DNA of 64,000 nt, from contig NZ_JBBOOM010000001.1 in the NCBI RefSeq assembly GCF_038003085.1, positions 248,001-312,000 on the forward strand, read 5' to 3'. Source of the stretch: Psychrobacillus sp. FSL K6-2836 (GTDB lineage: Bacteria; Bacillota; Bacilli; Bacillales_A; Planococcaceae). Below the pieces are notes generated by a model. It saw only the letters and a program-made list of their open reading frames with translations. It did not search any database and had not been told where the DNA came from. Of this stretch, positions 1-8,820 are shown piece after piece. Position numbers and translations under genes: made by a program. Position 1 is the first letter of the stretch, and each line of letters starts with the position of its first letter.

Positions 1-198
1 AAGTTCATATCAACAACTAAAGATGTTGTTCATGGATTTCAAGTCGCAGGAACAAATATTAATATGATACTAGAACCGGGTTATGTTTCGGAATATGTAA
101 CAACAGTAGACAAATCTGGTGAGTTTTTAATCTTATGTAATGAATATTGTGGCATCGGACATTCTTCTATGACGTCCAAGTTAAAGGTGGTGGAGTAA
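1..198 (+). CDS. Cytochrome c oxidase subunit II, C-terminal fragment (ba3-type)
   Basis: The window opens inside this gene; frame 1 is open from base 1 to a TAA at 196-198, giving 65 residues. The visible part is the CuA-domain end: a conserved His in VVHGF, then Cys-NEY-Cys, GIGH and SSM, so the Cys/Cys/His/Met ligand set of the binuclear CuA centre is present. Subunit II accepts electrons from cytochrome c and passes them to subunit I. The stop lies one base before the ATG of the subunit I gene, and the subunit I ribosome binding site (GGTGGAG) sits inside this gene's last codons, so the two are probably translationally coupled. The N-terminal membrane anchor is outside the window. Confidence 0.93.
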   Translation, partial: KFISTTKDVVHGFQVAGTNINMILEPGYVSEYVTTVDKSGEFLILCNEYCGIGHSSMTSKLKVVE

Positions 199-199
199 A

Positions 200-1867
200 A
201 TGACAACGATTAAAGAAAAAGCAAAAGATTTCACAAAAGTCGACCGTCGTGATGGAAAACTAGCCCTTGCTCATATATATGTAGCATTTATCGCTTTATT
301 CATCGGAGGTCTTTGTGGATTATTACAAGTTCTAGTCCGCTCTGGTAAATTTACACTCCCTTGGGGAATCGGATATTATCAAATTTTAACTGTTCATGGT
401 GTGTTATTAGGTCTTATTTTAACAACTTATTTTATACTAGGTTTCCAAATTGCTGCTATGAGCAGAACTTCTGGAACTTTTACAGACAAACAACGTTTAT
501 TCGGTTGGATCGGTTTCTGGGTAATGACTACTGGTACAGTTGCAGCAGCAACGATGGTTTTACTAAATGAAGCTTCTGTTTTATATACATTTTATGCTCC
601 TCTTCAAGCACATTGGATTTTTTATGTGGGAATGGCTCTGGTAGTTGTAGGATCATGGATTGTTGGTATTGCACAAATTATGAAGTATAACGAATGGCGT
701 AAAGAACATCCGGGTGAATCTAGTCCCCTCCTATCCTTTATGGTAATTGTGAATATGGCAATGTGGATTATTTGTTCTTTAGGGGTAGCTGTGGAAGTTG
801 TATTCCAACTAATTCCATGGTCATTAGGCTGGGTTGATAAAGTGGACGTTTTACTTTCTCGTACTTTGTTCTGGTATTTTGGTCATCCATTAGTTTACTT
901 CTGGTTGTTACCTGCGTATATGGTCTGGTATGTTGTGATTCCAAAAATTATTGGAGGGAAAATTTTCTCTGATGCCTTAGCAAGACTTTCATTCATGTTA
1001 TTTTTACTGTTCTCTATCCCAGTCGGATTTCATCACCAGTTAACAGAACCGGGGATTGAATCATTTTGGAAGTTCTTACAAGTAATATTAACAATGATGG
1101 TTGTTATTCCTTCTTTGTTAACCGCATTCTCTATGTTTGCTACATTTGAATTACGTGGTAGACAGCTTGGTGGTAAAGGGTTGTTTGGATGGGTGAAAAA
1201 ACTACCTTGGCAGGATGCTAGATTTACAGTTCCATTTATCGGAATGGCCGCATTTATACCTGCTGGTGCTGGCGGTATTATTAACGCATCTCATCAGATG
1301 AATCAGTTAATTCACAATACGATTTGGGTTACTGGGCATTTCCATTTAACAGTAGCAACAACTGTGGTTTTAACATTCTTTGGTGCTTCTTACTGGTTAT
1401 TACCTCACCTAACTGGTAGAGTTTTAACTAAACAAATGAATAAGTTAGCTATTATTCAAGCGATAGTTTGGACGGTTGGTATGTCGATTATGTCAGGTGC
1501 AATGCATATTGTTGGATTAATGGGAGCACCTCGTCGCTCGGATTTTTCTACCTATGGTGGTGCAGAACAAGCAACGGAATGGATTCCTTACCAAATAGCA
1601 CAGGCAGTCGGTGGAACAATTCTCTTTGTCGGTATTATTTTAATACTTTATATTGTAGTAAATCTGTTATTTTTTGCTCCTAAAGGTGAAACAGAGTTTC
1701 CTGTTGGAGAAGTTTCGGAGAATGCAGAAAAAACTCCAATGTGGTTGGAAAATTGGAAGATTTGGCTAACAATTTGTATTGCATTGATCTTGTTTGCTTA
1801 TACTGTTCCAGTTATAGATATGATTCAAAATGCTCCTCCAGGATCAAAAGGATATAAATTCTGGTAA
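200..1867 (+). CDS. cbaA: b(o/a)3-type cytochrome c oxidase subunit I
   Basis: A 555-residue polytopic membrane protein, the catalytic haem-copper subunit that reduces O2 and pumps protons. Conserved His residues for low-spin haem (HGVLLG) and for CuB/high-spin haem (FGHPLVYFWLLPAY with the cross-link Tyr; HHQL; TGHFHLT) are all present, so it should be active. The length and the missing extra C-terminal helices fit the B-type (ba3) family rather than caa3. It follows subunit II with no gap. A strong intrinsic terminator starts 24 bases after the stop, so this is the last gene of its operon. The gene symbol follows Bacillus/Geobacillus ba3 nomenclature and is inferred from family. Confidence 0.93.
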   Translation: MTTIKEKAKDFTKVDRRDGKLALAHIYVAFIALFIGGLCGLLQVLVRSGKFTLPWGIGYYQILTVHGVLLGLILTTYFILGFQIAAMSRTSGTFTDKQRLFGWIGFWVMTTGTVAAATMVLLNEASVLYTFYAPLQAHWIFYVGMALVVVGSWIVGIAQIMKYNEWRKEHPGESSPLLSFMVIVNMAMWIICSLGVAVEVVFQLIPWSLGWVDKVDVLLSRTLFWYFGHPLVYFWLLPAYMVWYVVIPKIIGGKIFSDALARLSFMLFLLFSIPVGFHHQLTEPGIESFWKFLQVILTMMVVIPSLLTAFSMFATFELRGRQLGGKGLFGWVKKLPWQDARFTVPFIGMAAFIPAGAGGIINASHQMNQLIHNTIWVTGHFHLTVATTVVLTFFGASYWLLPHLTGRVLTKQMNKLAIIQAIVWTVGMSIMSGAMHIVGLMGAPRRSDFSTYGGAEQATEWIPYQIAQAVGGTILFVGIILILYIVVNLLFFAPKGETEFPVGEVSENAEKTPMWLENWKIWLTICIALILFAYTVPVIDMIQNAPPGSKGYKFW

Positions 1868-1890
1868 ATTTGTTTAGTTAATTTACTGAA

Positions 1891-1928
1891 AGGTTGGTTG
1901 TGACTTTGTCATAATCAATCTTTTTTTT
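1891..1928 (+). terminator. Intrinsic terminator of the ba3 oxidase operon
   Basis: A fully paired 14-bp stem (three G-T pairs) with a TTT loop at 1905-1907 is followed by eight T at 1921-1928. The upper stem carries the TTGTGAC/GTCATAA core that recurs in other hairpins of this window. Confidence 0.9.
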
Positions 1929-2102
1929 AAGACATTAGTATATGATTTTTACTCATTATCTGAACAATATTAACTCCGGCAGTTCAATTACTTCATCAAA
2001 TTCCTGACTAATAAATCCGAATCTATCTTCATCACCTACTGATATATAAATTGAACTTATGTAAATGCTAATTGAGACGTTCACATTTTCTTTGTTGTCA
2101 AG
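1929..2102. other. Intergenic DNA without recognised content
   Basis: AT-rich sequence between the facing terminators of the plus-strand oxidase operon and the minus-strand amidohydrolase operon. No ORF with a ribosome binding site, RNA motif or repeat was seen. Confidence 0.5.
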
Positions 2103-2138
2103 ATAAAAACCCCGAGTAGTACACTTCCACTCGAGGTT
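2103..2138 (-). terminator. Intrinsic terminator of the M20/YfcC operon
   Basis: The arms at 2108-2117 and 2129-2138 pair over 10 bp. The only imperfect position is a G-T wobble in minus-strand RNA and would be a C-A mismatch on the plus strand, which sets the orientation. The run of five T on the minus strand lies at 2105-2109. It sits about 110 bases after the stop of the last M20 gene. Confidence 0.85.
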
Positions 2139-2245
2139 ATTAGTTCAATAATGAATTACTTATCACGAATTATTACACAGTACCTATTTTGTGCATACAC
2201 AAACTTACATCCTGTCACATTAGAGAAAAATATTAAGTACGTCTT

Positions 2246-3469
2246 TTATCTCCGCTGTTGTTTCAACCAATCCATTGCAACGTTAGCATGTAAGGCAGCG
2301 CCATACTTAAAGATTTCCTCCTTTTGTTGCATACGAGGATTGTGAACTGGTGCCTCTCCCACTTTTCCTGTACCTAAAACAACAAATGCAGACGGTACTG
2401 CTTGAGAGATATAAGAAAAATCTTCTGAACCACTCATTACTCCATCATCTACAATATTATCTATTCCAATGACTTCTTCTAGAGATAGCATAATTTCTTC
2501 AACGAATCCAGGATCGTTAAATGTCGTTGGTGTGTGAAATTCAATTATTTTGTACTCTCCACGCCATGCTTTTACGACATGGTCAATCATTTCAGGAATC
2601 CGTTTACATAAATGGTCTCGTGCCTCTTGGTCATAGCTACGCATATTTCCTGACAGAACTGCTTTATCAGGAATTACATTGGTAACAGTACCCCCGCTCA
2701 TTGCACCTACAGAAAATGTTACACTTGAATTTGGTGGAGCTTCACGGGTAAATAATAGATTCAAACTTGTGTAAAGCTGATTTAGAATCATGTTGGCATC
2801 AATTGTTTTATGAGGTTGTGAGCTATGACCACCACTTCCTTGAATATCAACAATATACGTATCCATTGCTTGTGTTAAAATACCTTTATGGACTGATAAA
2901 GTTCCAGCTTGTTGGTCGGGCATAATATGAATACCAAAAGCAGCATCCACTTTAGGGTTTTCTAGTAACCCATCATCAATCATTAATTTTGAACCGTAGC
3001 CCCATTCTTCCCCAGGCTGGAACATTAACTTGACAGTTCCTTTTAGTTCGGCCTCATTATCCTTCAATATTTGAGCAGCACCCAAAAGCATGGCAACATG
3101 TGAATCATGACCACAAGCATGCATTAATCCAGGATTTTTCGATTTATATTCTGATTCAACCTCCTCTTGAATCGGTAATGCATCCATATCAGCACGAAGT
3201 AGAATACAGGGCTCCCCATGTCCAATGGTAGCTACAACTCCTGTAAAATTATCTTGTTGGCCAAATCCTGCTTTTGCATACTTTTCTTTAATTTCTGTTG
3301 GTATAACCCCACACGTTCTATGTTCAATCCCTATTTCATCAAGGCGTTGTTGAATATATTTTTGCGTATTTGGAAGTTCGAAACCAATCTCTGGATTTTG
3401 GTGTAAATATCGACGGTCTTTAATAAGCTGTTCTTCATACTTTTTTGAAGCTTCTACAATATTAGTCAT
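2246..3469 (-). CDS. M20 family amidohydrolase (M20D-like)
   Basis: A 407-residue cytoplasmic metallo-amidohydrolase. The metal-site motifs are in order: RADMDALP (about 92-99), MHACGHDSH with His117, Cys119, His121 and Asp122, PGEE with Glu154-Glu155, and a C-terminal GSEDFS. The Cys in HxCGHD is typical of the M20D group (aminoacylases, IAA-amino acid and N-acetyl-diaminopimelate hydrolases). It is the last gene of a minus-strand cluster with a YfcC-type permease and a second M20 enzyme, behind a GntR regulator. This suggests import and deacylation of an N-acylated amino acid or small peptide. The ribosome binding site is AAGGAGA. The substrate cannot be told from sequence. Confidence 0.88.
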   Translation of the reverse strand: MTNIVEASKKYEEQLIKDRRYLHQNPEIGFELPNTQKYIQQRLDEIGIEHRTCGVIPTEIKEKYAKAGFGQQDNFTGVVATIGHGEPCILLRADMDALPIQEEVESEYKSKNPGLMHACGHDSHVAMLLGAAQILKDNEAELKGTVKLMFQPGEEWGYGSKLMIDDGLLENPKVDAAFGIHIMPDQQAGTLSVHKGILTQAMDTYIVDIQGSGGHSSQPHKTIDANMILNQLYTSLNLLFTREAPPNSSVTFSVGAMSGGTVTNVIPDKAVLSGNMRSYDQEARDHLCKRIPEMIDHVVKAWRGEYKIIEFHTPTTFNDPGFVEEIMLSLEEVIGIDNIVDDGVMSGSEDFSYISQAVPSAFVVLGTGKVGEAPVHNPRMQQKEEIFKYGAALHANVAMDWLKQQRR

Positions 3470-3560
3470 ATAAACATCTCCTTTAATAGTTTCTTGGGTA
3501 CATATATTATTTAACCTACGGGGATTCTAATAAACTCCTCGTAGGTTTCTATAATAACTT

Positions 3561-4973
3561 TTAGAACGGTCCTAATCCGATATAATGAGCGACTAAGATT
3601 AAAATAAATGCGGCGAAATGTAGTAACATAAATAATTTCAATGAAAATTTAACCCAATCAGCATAATTTACATTCGACATTCCAAGTGCAGCCATTAAAC
3701 CGCCTGAAGTCGGCCATAAATAGTTCGTAAAACCATCACCAAATTGATAAAGTACGACCATTACCTGTTGATTAATTCCTAATATTTTCCCTAACGGTCC
3801 CATAATAGGCATTAAGATCATAGCTTTTCCACTTCCCGAAACGACAAAGAAATTAAAGAAGATAACAACTAGGAAGAGAACCAGTAAAGTGATAACTGAA
3901 CCAGTGTTATTCAATAGTCCAGATAAAGCATGAACAGCTGTATCGATAATTTGAGCTTGATCCATCAAAATCATGACCGATCTAGCAAAACCGATAGCTA
4001 GTCCTGTTGCTAGAAGTCTTGCAGCACCGTTCCCAAAATCAACAGCTGCATCACTTGGCTTAATTCTTAGTATAATTACTAAGAATACTGCGTAGATTGC
4101 ATAGACAGCAGATAATTCTGGCATTCCCCAACCGAGTTTGATTGCACCAAATGCACTTCCTACTAAAACAACAACTAAACCTAATAATGCAACTTTACGA
4201 GATAGCGTAAACTCTTCTTCCTCATACTCCGCTTTATTCTTATCTTTTAATTGTTCCAGGTATTCTGGAGCCATAATACTCTTACTTGGATCTGCTTTTG
4301 TCTTCTTAGCATAACGAAGAATATATACAACAGAGATTACTAGGAAGATAGCTAACGCTACTAGTCGGAAAACAACACCAGAATAAATTGGCAATCCTAC
4401 AATCGTTTGACTAACACCTGTAGTATAAAAATTTACTGCACCTGCAGCAAAACCAATCGCTAAACCAATAGTAGATGTTGCAAAACCTGTGATTCGGTCA
4501 TACCCCATACCCATTACAACAGCCATCGCTAGTGGGATAAAAGGGATTCCTCCTTCACCGAAACCAATTGTCCCCATTATGGAAAACAGCGTTATTAATG
4601 CTATAATTACAACCTTTTCTTTCCCTTCAGCAACCCTCAATAACTTATGAATACCTGCTGCAATTGCCCCTGATTTTTCAAGTATATATAGAGCTCCGCT
4701 TGCAAATAGAAGCATGACAATAATATCTGCAGATTGGACAACCCCGTTATGTAAAGCTGTAAAGAAGTCCATAAATCCTATTGGGTTCGCCTGATCCACA
4801 TACTCAAACTTTTCTGTGTTCAGTTCTGTTATACCTGTTTCTGGATTTTGAACTCTTTCGTACTGTCCACTTGGTACAATCCATGATAATGCCACAACTA
4901 AAAGCATTACAAGGATGAACATTATATATACATGTGGAAAATTAAACCCTTTTCTTTTTTCCTTTGTTGACAT
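3561..4973 (-). CDS. YfcC family permease (DcuC/AbgT-like carrier)
   Basis: About 470 residues with at least ten hydrophobic segments, beginning with a short basic N-terminus and FNFPHVYIMFILVMLLVVAL. The GFGEGGIPFIPL segment and a later GSGKAMILMPIMGPLG loop match the YfcC/C4-dicarboxylate anaerobic carrier superfamily. I start it at 4973 because GGGAGGA lies just upstream; an in-frame ATG at 4988 overlaps that ribosome binding site. It lies between two M20 amidohydrolase genes on the same strand, so it most likely brings in their substrate. Family members are poorly characterised; neither amino acid nor dicarboxylate transport can be excluded. Confidence 0.82.
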   Translation of the reverse strand: MSTKEKRKGFNFPHVYIMFILVMLLVVALSWIVPSGQYERVQNPETGITELNTEKFEYVDQANPIGFMDFFTALHNGVVQSADIIVMLLFASGALYILEKSGAIAAGIHKLLRVAEGKEKVVIIALITLFSIMGTIGFGEGGIPFIPLAMAVVMGMGYDRITGFATSTIGLAIGFAAGAVNFYTTGVSQTIVGLPIYSGVVFRLVALAIFLVISVVYILRYAKKTKADPSKSIMAPEYLEQLKDKNKAEYEEEEFTLSRKVALLGLVVVLVGSAFGAIKLGWGMPELSAVYAIYAVFLVIILRIKPSDAAVDFGNGAARLLATGLAIGFARSVMILMDQAQIIDTAVHALSGLLNNTGSVITLLVLFLVVIFFNFFVVSGSGKAMILMPIMGPLGKILGINQQVMVVLYQFGDGFTNYLWPTSGGLMAALGMSNVNYADWVKFSLKLFMLLHFAAFILILVAHYIGLGPF

Positions 4974-5004
4974 GATAAATCCTCCCATTTTCCCCTATGT
5001 AATA

Positions 5005-6120
5005 TTACAATTCAGCTAGTCCCTTGAAAAGTTCAACCCCTGTTTCAATGAGTTCATCTCGGAAGTCATATTCATTTGTATGAACATGTGGATAATCTTC
5101 TCCGTTTCCAATTAAACAATATGCCCCTTTTGTTAACTTTGTATAATGGCCAAAGTCTTCAGAACCTCGAAAAGCCTCTTTTTGTTCAACTAATTCAATG
5201 CCTTTTGATTTTGCAATTAACCGAATCTTTTCAGCGCTTTCTTTGTGGTTTATAGTTTCTGGGAATTCATCATTATAATAGAAACTTACTTTTAACCCGT
5301 GTTCCTCTCCTTGAGCTTTAGCAAAATTTTCAAGGTTTTCTTGAAGTCGATCCAACTCATCTTCGTAAAGGGCACGAATGGTCATACGAAGATCTCCTTT
5401 TGATGCAGCAATACCAAAAGCTCTTTCACCAACATCGATTTGTACAACTGTGCACAGAATAAGACCTTTATTTATTTCTGGAGAAGTGAATTCGGAAATC
5501 ATTTTAATAATATTAGCAATGGCTAACGATGGATTAGTCCCTGTTTCTGGTTGACTTGCATGGGCAGGAGAACCTTCCAAATGTATAGTCATCCCTTTAG
5601 ATGCACAAAAACTTGTACCATCGATAATTCCTACAGACTTATAAGGAAAGCCACTCATATTATGGTAGGCGAAAATTTCATCAATATTATGTTCCTTAAT
5701 AAGATCAACACATTGAATTGCGCCATCACCTGTTTCTTCAGCAGGTTGGAAGAGGAAAAAAATATTTTTGTCTGCTCCATTTTGATTTATTTCAAGAGCA
5801 AAACCAGCTAATGTTGCAGCGTGGCCATCATGACCACATTTATGTGCTTTTCCAGGAAATTGAGAAGCCCATGGAAGATCGATCACTTCATCCATTGGAA
5901 GCGCATCAAAATCGGCGCGGAATGCTATATTTGGCTTATCTATCCCCGCTTGATAAATTGCATAGAACCAATTTCCTTTATCTACAATTTTTAGGTTTGT
6001 ATGCGTTTTCAAAAATTCTATCAAATGTTTTTTTGTCCAAACTTCTTCGTTAGAAAGTTCAGGATGTTGATGCAATTCATGTCGTAATTTTTTCGCTAAT
6101 TCAAAATTTACATTTTCCAA
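5005..6120 (-). CDS. M20 family amidohydrolase (second copy, divergent)
   Basis: A 371-residue M20D-like hydrolase. RADFDALP, HKCGHDGH (His93, Cys95, His97, Asp98), PAEE (Glu128-Glu129) and FRGSEDFGHY give a complete two-metal site. It is the first enzyme gene of the cluster, 31 bases upstream of the chosen yfcC-like start and about 230 bases downstream of gntR, whose terminator intervenes, so it probably has its own promoter in 6121-6290. It differs clearly from the 407-residue paralogue, so the two may act on different acyl groups or in sequence. The substrate is unknown. Confidence 0.87.
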   Translation of the reverse strand: MENVNFELAKKLRHELHQHPELSNEEVWTKKHLIEFLKTHTNLKIVDKGNWFYAIYQAGIDKPNIAFRADFDALPMDEVIDLPWASQFPGKAHKCGHDGHAATLAGFALEINQNGADKNIFFLFQPAEETGDGAIQCVDLIKEHNIDEIFAYHNMSGFPYKSVGIIDGTSFCASKGMTIHLEGSPAHASQPETGTNPSLAIANIIKMISEFTSPEINKGLILCTVVQIDVGERAFGIAASKGDLRMTIRALYEDELDRLQENLENFAKAQGEEHGLKVSFYYNDEFPETINHKESAEKIRLIAKSKGIELVEQKEAFRGSEDFGHYTKLTKGAYCLIGNGEDYPHVHTNEYDFRDELIETGVELFKGLAEL

Positions 6121-6291
6121 GTTTCTCTTCTCCTTTGACTATTACCTTTCTAAACTTCTTGTCAACCTATCATATTTTTTATAATTTTCTCATCATCTCC
6201 ATTGCATAATTTCTAAATACTATCAAAAGACAGAATTACAATTTCATTTTGTATATTTTATATTATATTTTATGTTTTATATTTTTGCAAT

Positions 6292-6322
6292 AAAAAAAAT
6301 TCTGTCTCTTTTGAAACAGAAT
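6292..6322 (-). terminator. Intrinsic terminator of gntR
   Basis: A 10-bp stem (6299-6308 with 6313-6322) closes an AAAA loop on the minus strand and is followed by a run of seven to eight T read from 6299 to 6292. It lies 29 bases after the gntR stop. Confidence 0.88.
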
Positions 6323-6350
6323 CTTTTTATAGTCCAAAATATATTGATAT

Positions 6351-6998
6351 TTACAGCGGTACCATATCTACTTTATCTATATCCCAATGGACATCTTTCA
6401 TGAAACTTTCTAATCCTGCTGAATCGCCTTTTCTAAATAATTCCAGCATCTCTCTATGTTCATTATTTGTTTCTAAGAGTTTTTTCTTCATTGCTTCCTT
6501 TTGGTCTGAATAATCAAAGGTTTTCAGAAATTTCTTTTGAGATTTTAACAGCAGGTTTACTAGACTTTTGTTAGGGCATATTGACTGATAGACACCATGA
6601 AAAGCTTCCTGCATCTTATGATACATTTGGAAATTTTCTGTATTAATTGCTAGATCAATACTCTGAATATAGAATTCCATTTCTTTCAAATGTTTCTCGC
6701 TTAATAATGGTACTGCCAATGAAGCAGCCAAGCCATCCAATGCACCAATAATAAAATAGGTTTCTCTTGCCTCTTCCTTTGTAAGATCTTTTATAACGAA
6801 TCCTTTTCTAGGAACATTTTCTAGTAGACCTTCTGAAGAAAGTTGTATTAATGCCTCTCTAACCGGGGTCCTACTAACTTTCAAAGCTTCACTTATTACG
6901 TTTTCGTTAACCTTACTATTAGCAATCAAGGTCCTATTGTTAATCTGCTCAACGATATAATTATAAACATGGTCTTTTAACGATAAGTATTCTTTCAT
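6351..6998 (-). CDS. GntR family transcriptional regulator (FadR/FCD subfamily)
   Basis: 215 residues. The N-terminal winged helix (about 8-70) contains VNENVISEALKVSRTPVREA, the classic GntR recognition helix, followed by GLLENVPRKGFVI. Residues 80-210 are helical and fit an FCD effector domain. It sits directly upstream of the M20-YfcC-M20 genes on the same strand and is their likely local regulator, with an acyl amino acid or its product as a possible effector (inference). Its terminator separates it from the enzyme genes. Confidence 0.88.
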   Translation of the reverse strand: MKEYLSLKDHVYNYIVEQINNRTLIANSKVNENVISEALKVSRTPVREALIQLSSEGLLENVPRKGFVIKDLTKEEARETYFIIGALDGLAASLAVPLLSEKHLKEMEFYIQSIDLAINTENFQMYHKMQEAFHGVYQSICPNKSLVNLLLKSQKKFLKTFDYSDQKEAMKKKLLETNNEHREMLELFRKGDSAGLESFMKDVHWDIDKVDMVPL

Positions 6999-7261
6999 AA
7001 ATTAACCCCTATGCATTATTTATTTTAATACAATATATTATATTATAAATAACTCCTCTTTTCGAGTTAAAAGTTGAACTATGAACAGATAAGCATTATT
7101 TATGATTGGCAAATTAAACAATTTCAGTAAATAAACCTTATCATATTATTGATAAGTCTTCTTCTGTTGATAGAATACTTCGTAAAAAATAGAAAGCGCA
7201 TGCAGCTTTTCATATAAGGTACACTAGTTTAAGGTACACATATTTTCTACTCTTATTCTTC
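6999..7261. other. Intergenic, gntR upstream region
   Basis: Very AT-rich. Several TATAAT-like strings around 7020-7050 could serve gntR on the minus strand, but no convincing -35 partner was found. No ORF or RNA motif was recognised. Confidence 0.35.
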
Positions 7262-7293
7262 AAAAAAAACCCAAGCAATATTCGTTGCTTGGG
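7262..7293 (-). terminator. Intrinsic terminator of ypwA
   Basis: A perfect 9-bp GC-rich stem (7270-7278 with 7285-7293) with a 6-nt loop is followed on the minus strand by eight T (7269-7262). It lies 11 bases past the ypwA stop. Confidence 0.93.
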
Positions 7294-7303
7294 TCACATT
7301 TGT

Positions 7304-8803
7304 TTAAAGCTTATATATTTTTGTATACTTCTCTTCTAAATAATCTGCTAGATAGTTTCCATTAAGCCCTTCGCCTGTCGCTGCTTTTAAAATATCTAAT
7401 GGCTTTTTAAGAGCACCATACTGATGCACATTTTGTGTAAGCCATTCCTTGATAGGAGCCAAATCGCCTTGCTCCAACAAACTATCAAACTGTGGAATAT
7501 CTTTTAGCATCGCAGCTTTAAACTGAGATGCATATATATAGCCAAGTGCATAGGATGGGAAGTAACCGAAACTTGCACCTGCCCAGTGGACATCCTGTAG
7601 TATACCTTCTGCATTTGTAGATGGTCTTACACCCAAATATTCCTCATACTTAGAATTCCAAATATCTGGTAGATCCTCTACTTTTAAATCTCCATTAAAC
7701 AAGCCTTTTTCTATTTCATAACGAATCATAATATGAAGTGCATACGTTAACTCATCAGCCTCGATGCGGATTAAGGAAGGTTTTACTTCATTGATCGCTC
7801 GTAGAAAATCTTCCATCGGAACTTCCCCAAATTGTTCAGGAGAATAGCTTTGTAGCTTTTCGTAGTTTTGCTCCCAGAACTTTGGATTACGTCCAACAAA
7901 ATTTTCATAAAATAATGATTGAGATTCATGAATTCCCATGGAAGCTCCACCCGCTAAAGGTGTTCCAGTTAACTCCTCTGCAACATTTTGTTCGTATATT
8001 GCATGACCACATTCATGAATTGTACCAAATACTGCAGAACGGAAATCAAATTCATCATATTTAGTAGTTATTCGAACGTCCCCTCTATTTAAGCCTGTTG
8101 CAAATGGATGTACTGTTTCATCCAATCTTCCAGCATCAAAATCATAGCCAAGTTGTTTTAGTATATCTAAACTAAACGACTCTTGTTTTTGTTTATCAAA
8201 AGATTTGAACAAGAAATTTGTATCCGGATGATTTGGTGATTCTGAAATACGTTTTAATAATGAAACGATTCTCTCTCTTAACTCACTAAATACTTGATCT
8301 AAAATTTCAGTCGTCATACCAGGCTCATATTGATCTAACAATACATTGTAAGGATTATTATCCGTTACTCCCCAGTACTCCACAAATTTCTTTAAAGTAT
8401 CTACCATTTCTGTTAAGTACGGTTGGAACATATTCCAATCATTTTTATCCTTCGCTTCTTCCCAAACAGATTCTGATTTAGATTGAAGCACGACAAATTT
8501 CTTATATTCATCTGCAGGAATTTTCTTACTTAGATTGTATTCCTTTTTTACCTCTTCAAAAACACGTTGACTTACTTCGTTTACTGAATCCAGCTCCAAT
8601 TCCATCTGGTCAAGTAACTCTTTTAGTTCGTCTGAGGTCGACAGATTAAATACATCCGTTGCAAGTACTCCAACAACCTCAGATCGCTGGTCGATACCTT
8701 TTTTTGGTGCGCCAGTGCGCATATCCCAATAAAGCACCCCTAATGCTTCTTGGTACGCACCAATCTTTTTAACATAATTTAAAAAATTTTGTTCTACTGA
8801 CAT
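7304..8803 (-). CDS. ypwA: Carboxypeptidase Taq family metallopeptidase (M32)
   Basis: 499 residues from the ATG at 8803, which has AGGGGGAAGAG upstream; an earlier in-frame start would overlap the preceding gene. M32 signature elements are in order: HPF (about 232), DVRITT (242-247), the zinc site HECGH (His263, Glu264, His267) and HESQ (292-295). It removes C-terminal amino acids from peptides in the cytoplasm. Length and position next to ypvA match B. subtilis YpwA. It follows ypvA by 17 bases, likely as the second gene of a two-gene operon ending at the terminator at 7262. Confidence 0.95.
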   Translation of the reverse strand: MSVEQNFLNYVKKIGAYQEALGVLYWDMRTGAPKKGIDQRSEVVGVLATDVFNLSTSDELKELLDQMELELDSVNEVSQRVFEEVKKEYNLSKKIPADEYKKFVVLQSKSESVWEEAKDKNDWNMFQPYLTEMVDTLKKFVEYWGVTDNNPYNVLLDQYEPGMTTEILDQVFSELRERIVSLLKRISESPNHPDTNFLFKSFDKQKQESFSLDILKQLGYDFDAGRLDETVHPFATGLNRGDVRITTKYDEFDFRSAVFGTIHECGHAIYEQNVAEELTGTPLAGGASMGIHESQSLFYENFVGRNPKFWEQNYEKLQSYSPEQFGEVPMEDFLRAINEVKPSLIRIEADELTYALHIMIRYEIEKGLFNGDLKVEDLPDIWNSKYEEYLGVRPSTNAEGILQDVHWAGASFGYFPSYALGYIYASQFKAAMLKDIPQFDSLLEQGDLAPIKEWLTQNVHQYGALKKPLDILKAATGEGLNGNYLADYLEEKYTKIYKL

Positions 8804-8820
8804 TTCTCTTCCCCCTAGTA

